Of a stretch of DNA of 64,000 nucleotides, positions 7,090 to 15,452 are shown in pieces. Every line of letters starts with the position of its first letter. Position 1 is the stretch's first letter. A program made the position numbers and the translations under genes. The DNA lies in contig JACKKN010000005.1 of the NCBI GenBank assembly GCA_024236415.1, positions 62,001 to 126,000 on the forward strand, read 5' to 3'. The stretch is from Hyphomicrobiales bacterium (GTDB lineage Bacteria > Pseudomonadota > Alphaproteobacteria > Rhodospirillales > JACKKN01). The notes below the pieces were generated by a model. It had not been told where the DNA came from and did no database searches. It saw nothing but the letters and a program-made list of their open reading frames with translations.

Positions 7090-7953
7090 CTACCCCGCGA
7101 TCCCGTACACCCCGCGTTCCACCACCCCCTCGCAGTGCCGCGCCAGGGCCTTGCGGTCGGCGAAATCGCGCGCCCGCACCGGGTCGTGGAAGGTCAGCAC
7201 CACCTGGGCCCCGCGCAGGCCGAACACGGTCAGCAGGTGCGGCAGCAGGGTGGCGTCGCCGTGCCAGGCGTAGAGCGAGGCGTTGCGGTCGTACAGCAGC
7301 CGCCCGTCGGCGTAGCGGCGATAGGCGATGGACACCGGCTGCACCATCAGGTCGTCGGCCAGGCCGTCGTCCTCGGCCACGGCCATGAGGCTGGAGCGGA
7401 ACGGCAGCACCCGGCGGCCGATGCTGGTGGTGCCCTCGGGGAACAGGATCAGCCGCTCGCCGCGGCCCAGGCGCCGCGCCAGCTCGGTCCGCTGGCGCGC
7501 CGCCTCCTTGGGGTCGCGGCGGATGAACACCGTGTCGGCCAGCTTGGCCAGGTAGCCGAACAGGGGCCAGCCGGCGACCTCGGACTTGGCCACGAAGGTC
7601 CCCTCGGCGGCGGCGCCGATGACCGGGATGTCCAGGTACGAGACGTGGTTCGACGCGTACATCACCCGGCGCCCGGCGCAGGGCGCGCCGCGCCGGGTCA
7701 CCACCAGCCCGCTGAGCGCGCAGCCGGCGCGGAACCAGGCCGCGGCCACGGCCCGGCGCGGCCGCCGGCCCAGGGGCCGCGCCGCCAGGTAGACGGGGAC
7801 AAGAACCAGGGTCACGGCCAGGAAGGCCAGCAGCCGGGGTGCCCCGCGCAGGGGCGTGGCCTCGGCGGCCAGGCCCTCGTCTAGGACTTCCCAGACGCCC
7901 TGTAGTGGCGCAGGTACTTCTCGGTAACCCGCTCGGTCTGAACGATAATGCAT
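7090..7953 (-). CDS. olsA: Lyso-ornithine lipid O-acyltransferase (OlsA; 1-acyl-glycerol-phosphate acyltransferase fold)
   Basis: The 287-aa membrane-associated acyltransferase carries the HX4D catalytic motif NHVSYLD (about residues 107-113) and the second motif FPEGTTS, the hallmarks of the PlsC/LPLAT family. A hydrophobic helix at about 40-62 anchors it. Its position directly after olsB identifies it as the second enzyme of ornithine-lipid synthesis, which adds the ester-linked fatty acid to lyso-ornithine lipid; a phosphatidic-acid role is the alternative. The only in-frame ATG before the conserved region is 7953, which overlaps the end of olsB by 73 bp; a GTG at 7815 would avoid the overlap but shorten the membrane segment. 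The overlap suggests translational coupling. Confidence 0.88.
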   Translation of the reverse strand: MHYRSDRAGYREVPAPLQGVWEVLDEGLAAEATPLRGAPRLLAFLAVTLVLVPVYLAARPLGRRPRRAVAAAWFRAGCALSGLVVTRRGAPCAGRRVMYASNHVSYLDIPVIGAAAEGTFVAKSEVAGWPLFGYLAKLADTVFIRRDPKEAARQRTELARRLGRGERLILFPEGTTSIGRRVLPFRSSLMAVAEDDGLADDLMVQPVSIAYRRYADGRLLYDRNASLYAWHGDATLLPHLLTVFGLRGAQVVLTFHDPVRARDFADRKALARHCEGVVERGVYGIAG

Positions 7954-8657
7954 ACGTCCGTCGTATCAAATTGGTGGTCGATGACAGCGCCGTCGCCGAC
8001 ATAGCCACCTACACGGAGGTAGCCCTTGATCAGGGGCGGCAGGAGTTGCAGCAGGTCGCGCTCGTCGCGGGCCGCGATGTCGCTGCGCCGCATGTTGACG
8101 TAGTGGTGGTCCAGGGCCCGGGGCCGCATGGGCGCCGGGGCCAGGTGCCGGTCGTAGAGGTAGGAAAGACCCTCGGCCCGGTCCTCGGGTTCGGTGCCCG
8201 GGAAGCTGGCGCAGCCGAACATGACCTCGATGCCGTGGGTATCGATGTACTGGGCCAGGCCGCCCCACAGGACCTGCATGACGCCGCGGGTGCGGTAGTC
8301 GGCGGCGACGCAGGAGCGGCCCAGCTCGACACTTTCACCGGGCAGGGTCAGCAGGGGCGCCAGGTCGTATTCCTGGGCCGAATAGAAGCCGCCGTGGCGG
8401 GTGGCCACGGACCGGCGCAGCAGGCGGTAGGTGCCGACCACGCAGGGCACGCCGTTGCTGCGCTCCTTGTCGATGACGATCAGGTGGTCGCAGATGGCGT
8501 CGAAGTCGTCGAAGTCGCGCCGCCGCCGCGCCATCTCGCGGCTGGGCCGGGCACTCATTTCCTCGTAGAAGACCTGGTAGCGCAGGGCCTGCGCGGCGTC
8601 GATCTCGCGGTCGGACTCGGCCAACCGGACCTCGAATCCCTTGAGGCGAGGGGACAT
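7881..8657 (-). CDS. olsB: L-ornithine N-alpha-acyltransferase (OlsB)
   Basis: The 258-aa GNAT-fold enzyme transfers a 3-hydroxyacyl group from acyl carrier protein to the alpha-amino group of ornithine, the first step of ornithine lipid synthesis. Family features are ALRYQVFYEEMSA near residue 25, the acceptor region VELGRSCVAADYRTRGVMQVLWGGL (about 112-136) and FGCASFPGT followed by LIKGYLRVGGYVGDGAVID. Length is normal. Its stop lies inside the olsA coding region, so the two form one operon. The promoter must lie in the 476-bp AT-rich gap upstream. Confidence 0.93.
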   Translation of the reverse strand: MSPRLKGFEVRLAESDREIDAAQALRYQVFYEEMSARPSREMARRRRDFDDFDAICDHLIVIDKERSNGVPCVVGTYRLLRRSVATRHGGFYSAQEYDLAPLLTLPGESVELGRSCVAADYRTRGVMQVLWGGLAQYIDTHGIEVMFGCASFPGTEPEDRAEGLSYLYDRHLAPAPMRPRALDHHYVNMRRSDIAARDERDLLQLLPPLIKGYLRVGGYVGDGAVIDHQFDTTDVCIIVQTERVTEKYLRHYRASGKS

Positions 8658-9133
8658 GCCTGCTCCTCATTCTGGTTCGGCTGCGGGCCGGCCTGCGCGG
8701 CCGTGGACCCGACCCAGGGAACGCCCGTTGTACACAGACGGTCACGGTGGACCGTTACTGCGGGGGAGCATGCCTTTCAGTATAGATTCGCAGCAAGTTA
8801 AATATTTGAAAATTTAGTGTTGATATTTAGTGACAATATTATAATCAAACTAAGATATTTCATTAATATTACATGCAAACAGCATCACAATTACACTATC
8901 GCGACATTTGCGTGGCATGGCGGTTGCGTGCCCGTCCGCAACGGACCAGACCGGCGCTGGCTATGACAATTGTCATCGACGGCGGAGACGCCGGCCCCGA
9001 AGATGGACCGTGACGGATCGCCGCCCACCCGCGCGGCGCCTGCCCCTTTTGGGGTCGGGCGGGGATGGGCCCGGGGTCCGCCGCAAGGACGCAATCCTTC
9101 GGCCGCAGGAGAAAGGAGTGACAGACAGGCCAC
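8658..9133. promoter_or_regulatory. AT-rich regulatory island between olsB and the small gene at 9134
   Basis: This 476-bp gap is the divergent intergenic region between olsB (minus) and a small plus-strand gene. Bases about 8777-8893 are strikingly AT-rich in an otherwise 70% GC setting, with ATTTAGTG repeated directly at 8812-8819 and 8825-8832 and several TATAAT/TTAATATT-like stretches. A perfect 14-bp palindrome lies at 8963-8976. The rest is GC-rich with no convincing gene. It most likely holds the olsB promoter with regulator sites and a promoter for the small gene. Confidence 0.55.
8963..8976. promoter_or_regulatory. Perfect 14-bp palindrome, candidate operator
   Basis: ATGACAATTGTCAT reads identically on both strands. 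Such a site suits a dimeric helix-turn-helix regulator; the TGACA half-site recalls MarR/GntR-type operators, but no specific regulator can be assigned. Confidence 0.4.
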
Positions 9134-9319
9134 ATGAAATCGTTGTCAATTAGGGACAGAATTCCGACCCGGTTCGATGACATCGAGACCTGGCGGCGGT
9201 TCAGGGAATCGTTGACCGAGTTGTCCGGGGACGAAAACGACGTGCAGTTCGCCATCAGCTACACCGACCACATGATCGCCCGCCTGGAAAAGGAAAAGGG
9301 CAGGCGCGATCGGCTGTAG
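9134..9319 (+). CDS. Small protein of unknown function (61 aa)
   Basis: This short, highly charged, helical protein (MKSLSIRDRIPTRF ... ENDVQFAISYTDHMIARLEKEK) has no signal peptide or membrane segment. An AGGAG at 9113-9117 lies rather far (about 16 bp) from ATG 9134, so translation initiation is not strongly supported, but the amino-acid pattern looks like a real protein. It converges with the glycosyltransferase gene, ending 11 bp before that gene's stop. I do not recognise the family. Confidence 0.5.
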   Translation: MKSLSIRDRIPTRFDDIETWRRFRESLTELSGDENDVQFAISYTDHMIARLEKEKGRRDRL

Positions 9320-9330
9320 CCCGTTCGAGG

Positions 9331-10287
9331 TCAGACCTCGAATTGGCGGCGGGCCAACGGCGGAACCCAACCCAGGGCCGCACACAGGGCCAGGGCCATG
9401 ACCGGTGCGCGCCGGTCGCCCAGCACCAGCGCCCGCCACAGGTGGCGCCGGGCGGTGACGTAGTCGCGCTGGCGCACCGCCTCGGTGCCGATGAAGGCAT
9501 GGCTGCTGCCCAGGCGCCGGCGGCGCAGGGCCGCCAGCCGCCGCGGCGCGAACCGGGCCGCCACGGCGGGGTTGGCGAACACCCGCTCGATGGCCTCGAG
9601 GTGACTCTCCACCCGTGCCCCCAGGCCGCGCGACACGCTGTCGGGCCGCGCCCGGTGGCGCAGCACCGGCCCCGGGCCGATGAAGCGGAACGGCCCGCGC
9701 AGGGCCAGGCGGCACCGCATCTCCCAGTCCTGGGCCATCCGCAGGTCCTCGGCGAAGCCGCCGGCGGCGGCGAAGGCCGCGGCGCGCACCAGGAAGCCGC
9801 CGCTGGGCACGAAATCGCGCACCAGCAGGGGTTCCAGCACGTCCCCCGACGGCCGCGCCGACAGCCGCCCGCCGGCCATCGGCGGGCGGCCGTACGATGT
9901 GCCGTCGGCCTTCATGGTCACGGCGTCGCCATAAGCGGCGCAGGCGTCGGGCGCCGCCGCCAGGGCCGCCGCCAACCGGGCCAGGGCGTCGGGCAGCAGG
10001 ACGTCGTCGGCGTCCAGGAACAGCACCAGGTCGGCACGGCATTGGGCGAAGGCCCGGTTCTGGGCCGCCGACTGGCCGCGGTGGTCGCCGCGCACCACCC
10101 GGATGCGCCGGTCGTCCACGGCGGCGACCGCCGCCAGGGTGCCGTCGGTCGAGCCGTCGTCGCAGACCACCTGCTCCCAGTCCGCCAGGGTCTGGGCGCG
10201 CAGACTGGCGATGGTCTCGGCGATGGTGGATTCGGCGTTGTAGGCCGGCGTGACCACCGAGACGGCGGGGGTTCCCGGGCCGGCCAC
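9331..10287 (-). CDS. Family 2 glycosyltransferase
   Basis: The 318-aa GT-A-fold enzyme transfers a sugar from a nucleotide-sugar donor. It begins SVVTPAYNAESTIAETIASL, with the DDGSTDGT donor-binding motif and the metal-binding LFLDADD at about residues 87-93, followed by the acceptor/base region AQDWEMRCRLAL. The C-terminal 100 residues are Arg-rich helices. The start is taken as GTG 10287, preceded by AGGGG and lying 11 bp after the stop of the phosphodiesterase-like gene; no ATG is available. The two genes form an operon, so the glycosyltransferase may modify the same unknown surface glycan. Confidence 0.85.
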   Translation of the reverse strand: MAGPGTPAVSVVTPAYNAESTIAETIASLRAQTLADWEQVVCDDGSTDGTLAAVAAVDDRRIRVVRGDHRGQSAAQNRAFAQCRADLVLFLDADDVLLPDALARLAAALAAAPDACAAYGDAVTMKADGTSYGRPPMAGGRLSARPSGDVLEPLLVRDFVPSGGFLVRAAAFAAAGGFAEDLRMAQDWEMRCRLALRGPFRFIGPGPVLRHRARPDSVSRGLGARVESHLEAIERVFANPAVAARFAPRRLAALRRRRLGSSHAFIGTEAVRQRDYVTARRHLWRALVLGDRRAPVMALALCAALGWVPPLARRQFEV

Positions 10288-10298
10288 CGCGGCGGCCC

Positions 10299-11861
10299 CT
10301 AGGCCCGCAGGGGCAGCGGCCGGCCGTCCAGACGATCCGCCGCCGGACCGTCCAGGGGCACGCCCAGCAGGTCCAGCACGGTGGGCGCGATGTCGAGGAT
10401 GTTGGCGCCGTCCAGCCGCCCGCCGGCGGCGATGCCCGGGCCCGCGGCCCACAGGCGGGATTCCACCGTGTGGTCGCCGGTGCGGTAGGTGGTGCGCCGC
10501 ATGTAGGGCCAGTGGATTTCCCCCACCCGGGGCGAGCGGCAGTGGTCGATGGGCCCCATGCCGGTGCGGAACACGATCATCAGGTCGGGCACGTCCGGGT
10601 GGCGGTTTGGGCCGAAGACCTCCTCGGCGGTGTCGACCCGCTCGACGATCCGCGCGCCGCTGCGCGGGTCCTCCAGGGCCAGGAACTCGGTCCGCAATTC
10701 CTCCAGCAGGGCCTTCTCCTCGTTGCCCGGGGCGACGCTGCCGTGGGGCTCGCGCCCCTTCAGGTTCAGGCGCACGGCGCCGACCCGGTTGTTGGGCACG
10801 GCCATGGCCCGGGTGCGCGGCGATTCGAACGGGCGCAGCGCGTTGCCGGCGCGCAACTGCGCCGCCTGTATCGGCCCCAGGTCCGAGGCCCGCCGCAGCA
10901 TCGCGCGCAACAGGGGCAGGGCCGCCAGGGGCACGGCATGCTTGACCGCGGTCTGCAGCCGGCGCAGGGCGCCGCCGCCGCCGGATTCGGACCCCATGCC
11001 CAGGCGGGCCAGGATCTCGGGCAGCAGGTGGTAGCCGGCGTGGGCCGGGCCGATGCCGTGGCTGGCCACCACCAGGGTGACGCAGCCGGGCCCGGCGGCC
11101 TGCACCAGGGCGCCCAGGGTCCGGTCCTGGGCCTGGTACACGGTGCGCAGGGCGTCGGCCATGCCGTCGGGCGGGTCGGCCACGTAGGCGGGCGAGCCCG
11201 GGTCCAGGAAATGCCAGAAATGGTGCCCGGCGCAGTGGCTGTCGGACAGGGTGACGGTGTAGAGGTCCCAGTCCTCGCGCCCCATGAGGTCGAGCAGGAT
11301 GGCCTCCTTCTCGGCGGCGCCGGCCAGCAGGTCGTCGCGCAGGCGCCGCCGGTCGTCGACGGTGTGGCCGTAATGGTCGCAGCGGCGCACGGGGTGGCGG
11401 CCGTGCAGGCCCTCGATCTGGGGGCCGAGTTCGGCCGGGTGGTAGCGCTCGCCGAAGACCCGGTCGTGCAGGCCCCATTCCAGCACCTGGATGCCGTTCA
11501 GCCCCGGGTTCAGGGGCACCTGCACCTGGTCGACGACGCAGACCCGGCGCCCGGCCTGGCTGGCCAGGGACCAGTAGTTGTCGGCCGCGTCCATCTCGTC
11601 GTGCTCCAGCGGGCGCAGGCCGGTCTCGCCGGTGTGGATCTGGTCGGGCGTGTAAAACACCCCCGAGTTGCCGCACGAGCGGCCGCTCCAGATCTCGGGC
11701 CAGATGGCGCCGGGCAGGGTCTCCATGCAGTTGCCCAGGCGGCCGCCGGTACCGGCCGCCATGACCCGGGCCAGGACCGGCAGGTGGCCTTCGGCGGCCC
11801 ATTTCTCCAACAGGGTGGGTTCCGCGGCATCAAGGCCGACGACCAGAACCTTTGCCGGCAT
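10299..11861 (-). CDS. Alkaline-phosphatase-superfamily protein (type I phosphodiesterase/nucleotide pyrophosphatase-like)
   Basis: The 520-aa protein starts PAKVLVVGLDAAEPTLLEKW, the metal-binding Asp motif at the start of type I phosphodiesterases. It continues through METLPGAIWPEIWSG (nucleophile region), DLYTVTLSDSHCAGHHFWH, VASHGIGPAHAGYHLLPEIL (second metal site) and the late GDHTVESRLWAAGPGI with DIAPTVLDLLGVP. The superfamily hydrolyses or transfers phosphate esters; its soluble bacterial members near glycosyltransferases often act on polysaccharide or lipid head groups. No signal peptide is present. The frame is open 22 codons upstream, but ATG 11861 fits the family start. It is operonic with the glycosyltransferase downstream. 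The substrate is unknown. Confidence 0.85.
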   Translation of the reverse strand: MPAKVLVVGLDAAEPTLLEKWAAEGHLPVLARVMAAGTGGRLGNCMETLPGAIWPEIWSGRSCGNSGVFYTPDQIHTGETGLRPLEHDEMDAADNYWSLASQAGRRVCVVDQVQVPLNPGLNGIQVLEWGLHDRVFGERYHPAELGPQIEGLHGRHPVRRCDHYGHTVDDRRRLRDDLLAGAAEKEAILLDLMGREDWDLYTVTLSDSHCAGHHFWHFLDPGSPAYVADPPDGMADALRTVYQAQDRTLGALVQAAGPGCVTLVVASHGIGPAHAGYHLLPEILARLGMGSESGGGGALRRLQTAVKHAVPLAALPLLRAMLRRASDLGPIQAAQLRAGNALRPFESPRTRAMAVPNNRVGAVRLNLKGREPHGSVAPGNEEKALLEELRTEFLALEDPRSGARIVERVDTAEEVFGPNRHPDVPDLMIVFRTGMGPIDHCRSPRVGEIHWPYMRRTTYRTGDHTVESRLWAAGPGIAAGGRLDGANILDIAPTVLDLLGVPLDGPAADRLDGRPLPLRA

Positions 11862-11925
11862 GGCGATCTGTTCCCGTTTCTTCTGCCTGGGGTTCGGCGG
11901 CCGAGTGTACACGACGGGGCCCGGC

Positions 11926-11950
11926 AAAAAAACGGGCCCGAAGGGCCCGT
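11926..11950 (-). terminator. Rho-independent terminator after hbd
   Basis: Reading on the minus strand, an 8-bp GC stem (11943-11950 with 11932-11939, loop TTC) is followed by a run of seven T (plus-strand A run 11926-11932). It lies 26 bp past the hbd stop and would end the etfB-etfA-hbd transcript. Confidence 0.75.
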
Positions 11951-11975
11951 TCCGTCAGCGCGCGGCGCGGCGGCC

Positions 11976-12857
11976 TCAGCGCGTGGGCACCGGCTCGTCG
12001 CCCGAGTAGTCGTAGAACCCGCGGCCGGTCTTGCGGCCCAGCCAGCCGGCCTCCACGTACTTCACCATCAGCGGGCAGGGCCGGTACTTGGTGTCGGCCA
12101 GGCCCTCGTGCAGCACGTGCATGACGGCGAGGCAGGTGTCCAGCCCGATGAAGTCGGCCAGCTCCAGCGGCCCCATGGGGTGGTTGGTGCCCAGCTTCAT
12201 GGCGGTGTCGATGGCGGCCACCGACCCGACGCCCTCGTACAGGGTGTAGACCGCCTCGTTGATCATGGGCAGCAGGATGCGGTTGACGATGAAGGCCGGG
12301 AAATCCTCGGCGTTGACCGGGGTCTTGTTCAGGCGCACGGTCAGCTCGCGCGCCGCCAGGTAGGTGTCCTCCTCGGTGGCGATGCCGCGGATCAGCTCCA
12401 CCAGCTTCATGGCCGGCACCGGGTTCATGAAGTGCATGCCCACGAACTTGCCGGGCCGGTCGGTCTGCGACGCCAGGCGGGTGATGGAGATGGACGAGGT
12501 GTTGGACGCGATCAGCGCCTCGGGCTTCAGGTGCGGGCACAGGTCCCGGATGATCTGCTTCTTGACGTTCTCGTCCTCGACCGCGGCCTCGATCACCAGG
12601 TCGCAGTTGCCGAAGTCCGCATAGTCGCTGGTGATGGAGATGCGGGCCATGGCCGCGGCCTTGTCGGCCGCCGAGATGCGGCCGCGCGTCACCTGGCGCT
12701 GGAAGTTCTGGTCGACCACCGCGAGGCCGCGTTCCAGGTCGTCCCGGCTGACGTCGTTGATCACCACGTCGATGCCGGCCGCGGCACAGACCTGTGCGAT
12801 GCCGCCGCCCATCTGGCCGGCGCCGATCACTCCCACGGACTTGAATTCAATTGACAT
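11976..12857 (-). CDS. hbd: 3-hydroxybutyryl-CoA dehydrogenase
   Basis: The 293-aa cytosolic enzyme interconverts 3-hydroxybutyryl-CoA and acetoacetyl-CoA with NAD(P). The Rossmann motif GVIGAGQMGGGIAQ is at residues 9-22. The catalytic region SNTSSISITRLA and GMHFMNPVP (catalytic His) follow, then the C-terminal dimer domain with NRILLPMINEA and HPMGPLELADFIGLD. Length is normal for the stand-alone enzyme (FadB-like hydratase domain absent). It is the last gene of the etfB-etfA-hbd operon, typical of alphaproteobacteria, and takes part in short-chain fatty-acid or polyhydroxybutyrate metabolism. A terminator follows. Confidence 0.95.
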   Translation of the reverse strand: MSIEFKSVGVIGAGQMGGGIAQVCAAAGIDVVINDVSRDDLERGLAVVDQNFQRQVTRGRISAADKAAAMARISITSDYADFGNCDLVIEAAVEDENVKKQIIRDLCPHLKPEALIASNTSSISITRLASQTDRPGKFVGMHFMNPVPAMKLVELIRGIATEEDTYLAARELTVRLNKTPVNAEDFPAFIVNRILLPMINEAVYTLYEGVGSVAAIDTAMKLGTNHPMGPLELADFIGLDTCLAVMHVLHEGLADTKYRPCPLMVKYVEAGWLGRKTGRGFYDYSGDEPVPTR

Positions 12858-12936
12858 GCTTTTGTTCTTTCCGTTGTCGCGGCGGCGGGACCGTTCCGGC
12901 CCCGCATCGCGGGGGCCTCGCGGAGGGGGCGCCGGG

Positions 12937-13869
12937 CTATTTGTCCAGTTCGGCCGACAGCTCGGGCACGGCCTTGAACAGGTCGGCCACCAGGCCGTAG
13001 TCGGCGACCTGGAAGATCGGCGCCTCCTCGTCCTTGTTGATGGCCACGATTACCTTGCTGTCCTTCATGCCGGCCAGGTGCTGAATGGCGCCCGAGATGC
13101 CGACGGCGATGTACAGGTCCGGCGCCACCACCTTGCCGGTCTGCCCCACCTGGTAGTCGTTGGGCACGAACCCGGCATCCACCGCGGCGCGGCTGGCGCC
13201 GACGGCGGCGTTCAGCTTGTCGGCCACCGCTTCCAGCAGGTGGAAGTTGTCGCCCGACTGCATGCCGCGGCCGCCGGAGATGACGACCCGGGCGCTGGTC
13301 AGCTCGGGCCGGTCGGACTTGGTCAGCTCCTGGCCCAGGAAGGTGGACAGGCCGGGGTCGTCGGCCGCCGCCACGTCCTCGATGGCCGCCGCGCCGCCCT
13401 CGGCCGCCGCCGCGTCGAAGGCGGTGCCGCGCACGGTGATGACCTTGACCCCGTCACGGCTCTTGACCGTGGCCATGGCGTTGCCGGCGTAGATGGGGCG
13501 CACGAAGGTGTCCTCGGACACCACCTCGGAAATCTCCGAGATCATGGCCACGTCCAGCATGGCCGCCACCCGCGGCATGACGTTCTTGCCCGACGTGGTG
13601 GCCGGCGCCAGCAGGTGGCCGTAGCCACCGGCCAGGCCGACGATCAGGGGCGCCAGGGCCTCGGCCAGGGCGTGGCCGTACTTGGGGTCGTCGGCGACCA
13701 GGACCTTGGCCACGCCGGCCACCTTGGCCGCCGCCTCGGCCACCGCGCGGCAGCCCGAACCGGCCACCAGCACCGTCACCTCGCCCAGTTGCGCCGCCGC
13801 GGTGACCGCGTTCAGCGTCGCCGCCTTCAGTTCCGCGTTGTCGTGGTCCGCCAGTACCAGAGCGCCCAT
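12937..13869 (-). CDS. etfA: Electron transfer flavoprotein, alpha subunit
   Basis: The 310-aa subunit carries the FAD that accepts electrons from acyl-CoA and related dehydrogenases and passes them to ETF-ubiquinone oxidoreductase. The FAD-binding C-terminal domain is clear: SGGRGMQSGDNFHLLEAVAD, VGQTGKVVAPDLYIAVGISGAIQHLAGM and INKDEEAPIFQVADYGLVAD. The N-terminal domain (residues 1-190) is the usual Rossmann-like fold. Its ATG lies 1 bp after the etfB stop, so translation is coupled and subunit amounts are likely matched. Confidence 0.97.
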   Translation of the reverse strand: MGALVLADHDNAELKAATLNAVTAAAQLGEVTVLVAGSGCRAVAEAAAKVAGVAKVLVADDPKYGHALAEALAPLIVGLAGGYGHLLAPATTSGKNVMPRVAAMLDVAMISEISEVVSEDTFVRPIYAGNAMATVKSRDGVKVITVRGTAFDAAAAEGGAAAIEDVAAADDPGLSTFLGQELTKSDRPELTSARVVISGGRGMQSGDNFHLLEAVADKLNAAVGASRAAVDAGFVPNDYQVGQTGKVVAPDLYIAVGISGAIQHLAGMKDSKVIVAINKDEEAPIFQVADYGLVADLFKAVPELSAELDK

Positions 13870-13870
13870 G

Positions 13871-14620
13871 TCAGATCACCTTCGCTTCGTTTCTCAGTTT
13901 GTCCACCAGCTGCGCCACGTCCTCGACGATCACGCCGGCGGCGCGCTTGGGCGGCTCCTCGACCTTGACCACCTCCAGGCGCGGCGAGACGTCCACGCCC
14001 AGGTCGTCGGGGGTCACCGTGTCGATGGGCTTCTTCTTGGCCTTCATGATGTTGGGCAGCGAGGCGTAGCGCGGCTCGTTCAGGCGCAGGTCGACGCTGA
14101 CCACCAGGGGGGTCTTCAGCTCCACCGTCTCCAGGCCGCCGTCCACCTCGCGGGTGACCTTGGCGGTGCCGCCGGCCAGCTCCACCTTGGAGGCGAAGGT
14201 GCCCTGGGACCAGCCCAGCAGGGCCGCCAGCATCTGGCCGGTCTGGTTGGAATCGTCGTCGATGGCCTGCTTGCCCACCAGCACCAGCTCGGGGCCCTCC
14301 TTGGCGACCACGGCGGCCAGCAGCTTGGCCACGGCCAGGGGTTGCAGCTCGGCGTCGGTCTGCACCAGGATGCCGCGGTCGGCGCCCATGGCCAGCGCCG
14401 TGCGGATGGTCTCCTGGCACTGCTGCACGCCCATGGACACGGCGATCAGCTCGTCGGCCGTGCCGGCCTCGCGCATGCGGACGCCTTCCTCCACCGCGAT
14501 CTCGTCAAACGGGTTCATGGACATCTTCACGTTCGCCGTCTCGACGCCCGTCTGGTCCGACTTCACGCGGATCTTGACGTTGTAGTCAATGACCCGCTTT
14601 ACCGCGACTAGGACTTTCAT
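13871..14620 (-). CDS. etfB: Electron transfer flavoprotein, beta subunit
   Basis: The 249-aa subunit binds AMP and forms the heterodimer with EtfA. Family features are MKVLVAVKRVIDYNVKIRVK at the start, MNPFDEIAVEEGVRMRE, GADRGILVQTD and the signature region VDLRLNEPRYASLPNIMKAKKKPID. The frame is open a further 20 codons upstream, but ATG 14620 has GAGGAGG just before it and gives the normal length. The 206-bp gap upstream (14621-14826) includes AT-rich sequence suited to the operon promoter. Confidence 0.97.
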   Translation of the reverse strand: MKVLVAVKRVIDYNVKIRVKSDQTGVETANVKMSMNPFDEIAVEEGVRMREAGTADELIAVSMGVQQCQETIRTALAMGADRGILVQTDAELQPLAVAKLLAAVVAKEGPELVLVGKQAIDDDSNQTGQMLAALLGWSQGTFASKVELAGGTAKVTREVDGGLETVELKTPLVVSVDLRLNEPRYASLPNIMKAKKKPIDTVTPDDLGVDVSPRLEVVKVEEPPKRAAGVIVEDVAQLVDKLRNEAKVI

Positions 14621-14826
14621 GGCCTCCTCACAACACCCACGGCGGCCCGCCATCCCCCGGCGTGCCGCGCATCCGAACACTTACTGACTAACGAATTGAA
14701 ATTGTTGGCAAACCTGCCTACCCCGCTCCATTCGCACCTGCACAATACGCAGATGGCAGTTTGATGTCAATCGCGCCAGTCCCCCCCGCAAGGGCTGTCA
14801 ATCCGGCCCCGGCGGCGGCGGCAAAT

Positions 14827-15414
14827 TCAGCGGTGCGCCCCCGGCGTCCACAGCACGTCGTCGCGCCCGCCGCCGTTCAGGCGCCGGGCCAGGACGAACA
14901 GGTGATCCGACAGGCGGTTCAGGTATTTCACCGCCTCGGGGTTGACCGTTTCGCGCCCGGCCAGGGCGGTGACCAGGCGTTCGGCCCGGCGCGCCACCGT
15001 GCGCGCCAGGTGCAGGTAGGCCGACGCCGCCGAGCCGCCGGGCAGGATGAACGAGGTCAGCGGCGCCAGGTCGGCGTTCATGGCGTCGATCTCGGCCTCC
15101 AGGCGGTCCACCTGGGCCGGCACCACGCGCAGGGCGCCCTCGGCCTTGCGCCCGTCCTCGGGGGTGCACAGGTCGGCGCCCAGGTCGAACAGGTCGTTCT
15201 GGATGCGCGCCAGCATGGCGTCGGCGGCGCCGTCGCCGCCCGCGGCGCCCCCGGGGCCCGTGTGCAGGCGGACCAGGCCGATCACGGCGTTCGTTTCGTC
15301 GACGCAGCCATAGGCCTCGACCCGCGGATCGTGCTTGGCCACCCGGGTGCCGTCGCCCAGCGAGGTCTGGCCCTTGTCGCCGCCGCGGGTGTAGATCCTG
15401 TTCAAGGTGACCAT
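14827..15414 (-). CDS. Cob(I)alamin adenosyltransferase, PduO type
   Basis: The 195-aa cytosolic enzyme transfers the adenosyl group of ATP to cob(I)alamin, making coenzyme B12. The N-terminal ATP-binding motif is IYTRGGDKGQTSLGDG (residues 7-22), then YGCVDETNAVIGL, and the late signature RRAERLVTAL followed by YLNRLSDHLFVLAR. Length fits the family. It follows the twin-helix small gene on the same strand with a 38-bp gap, an arrangement often seen in alphaproteobacteria. It may serve methylmalonyl-CoA mutase or B12-dependent ribonucleotide reductase; none is in this window. Confidence 0.94.
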   Translation of the reverse strand: MVTLNRIYTRGGDKGQTSLGDGTRVAKHDPRVEAYGCVDETNAVIGLVRLHTGPGGAAGGDGAADAMLARIQNDLFDLGADLCTPEDGRKAEGALRVVPAQVDRLEAEIDAMNADLAPLTSFILPGGSAASAYLHLARTVARRAERLVTALAGRETVNPEAVKYLNRLSDHLFVLARRLNGGGRDDVLWTPGAHR

Positions 15415-15452
15415 GCCGTCCCCCCTTCCTTTCGCCCCCGGGGCGGTGCGCC

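Noticed and set aside
8908..9153. 81-codon plus-strand frame before the 61-aa gene
   Set aside because: Arg/Pro-rich translation, no ribosome site, and it overlaps the palindrome and promoter region of the next gene.
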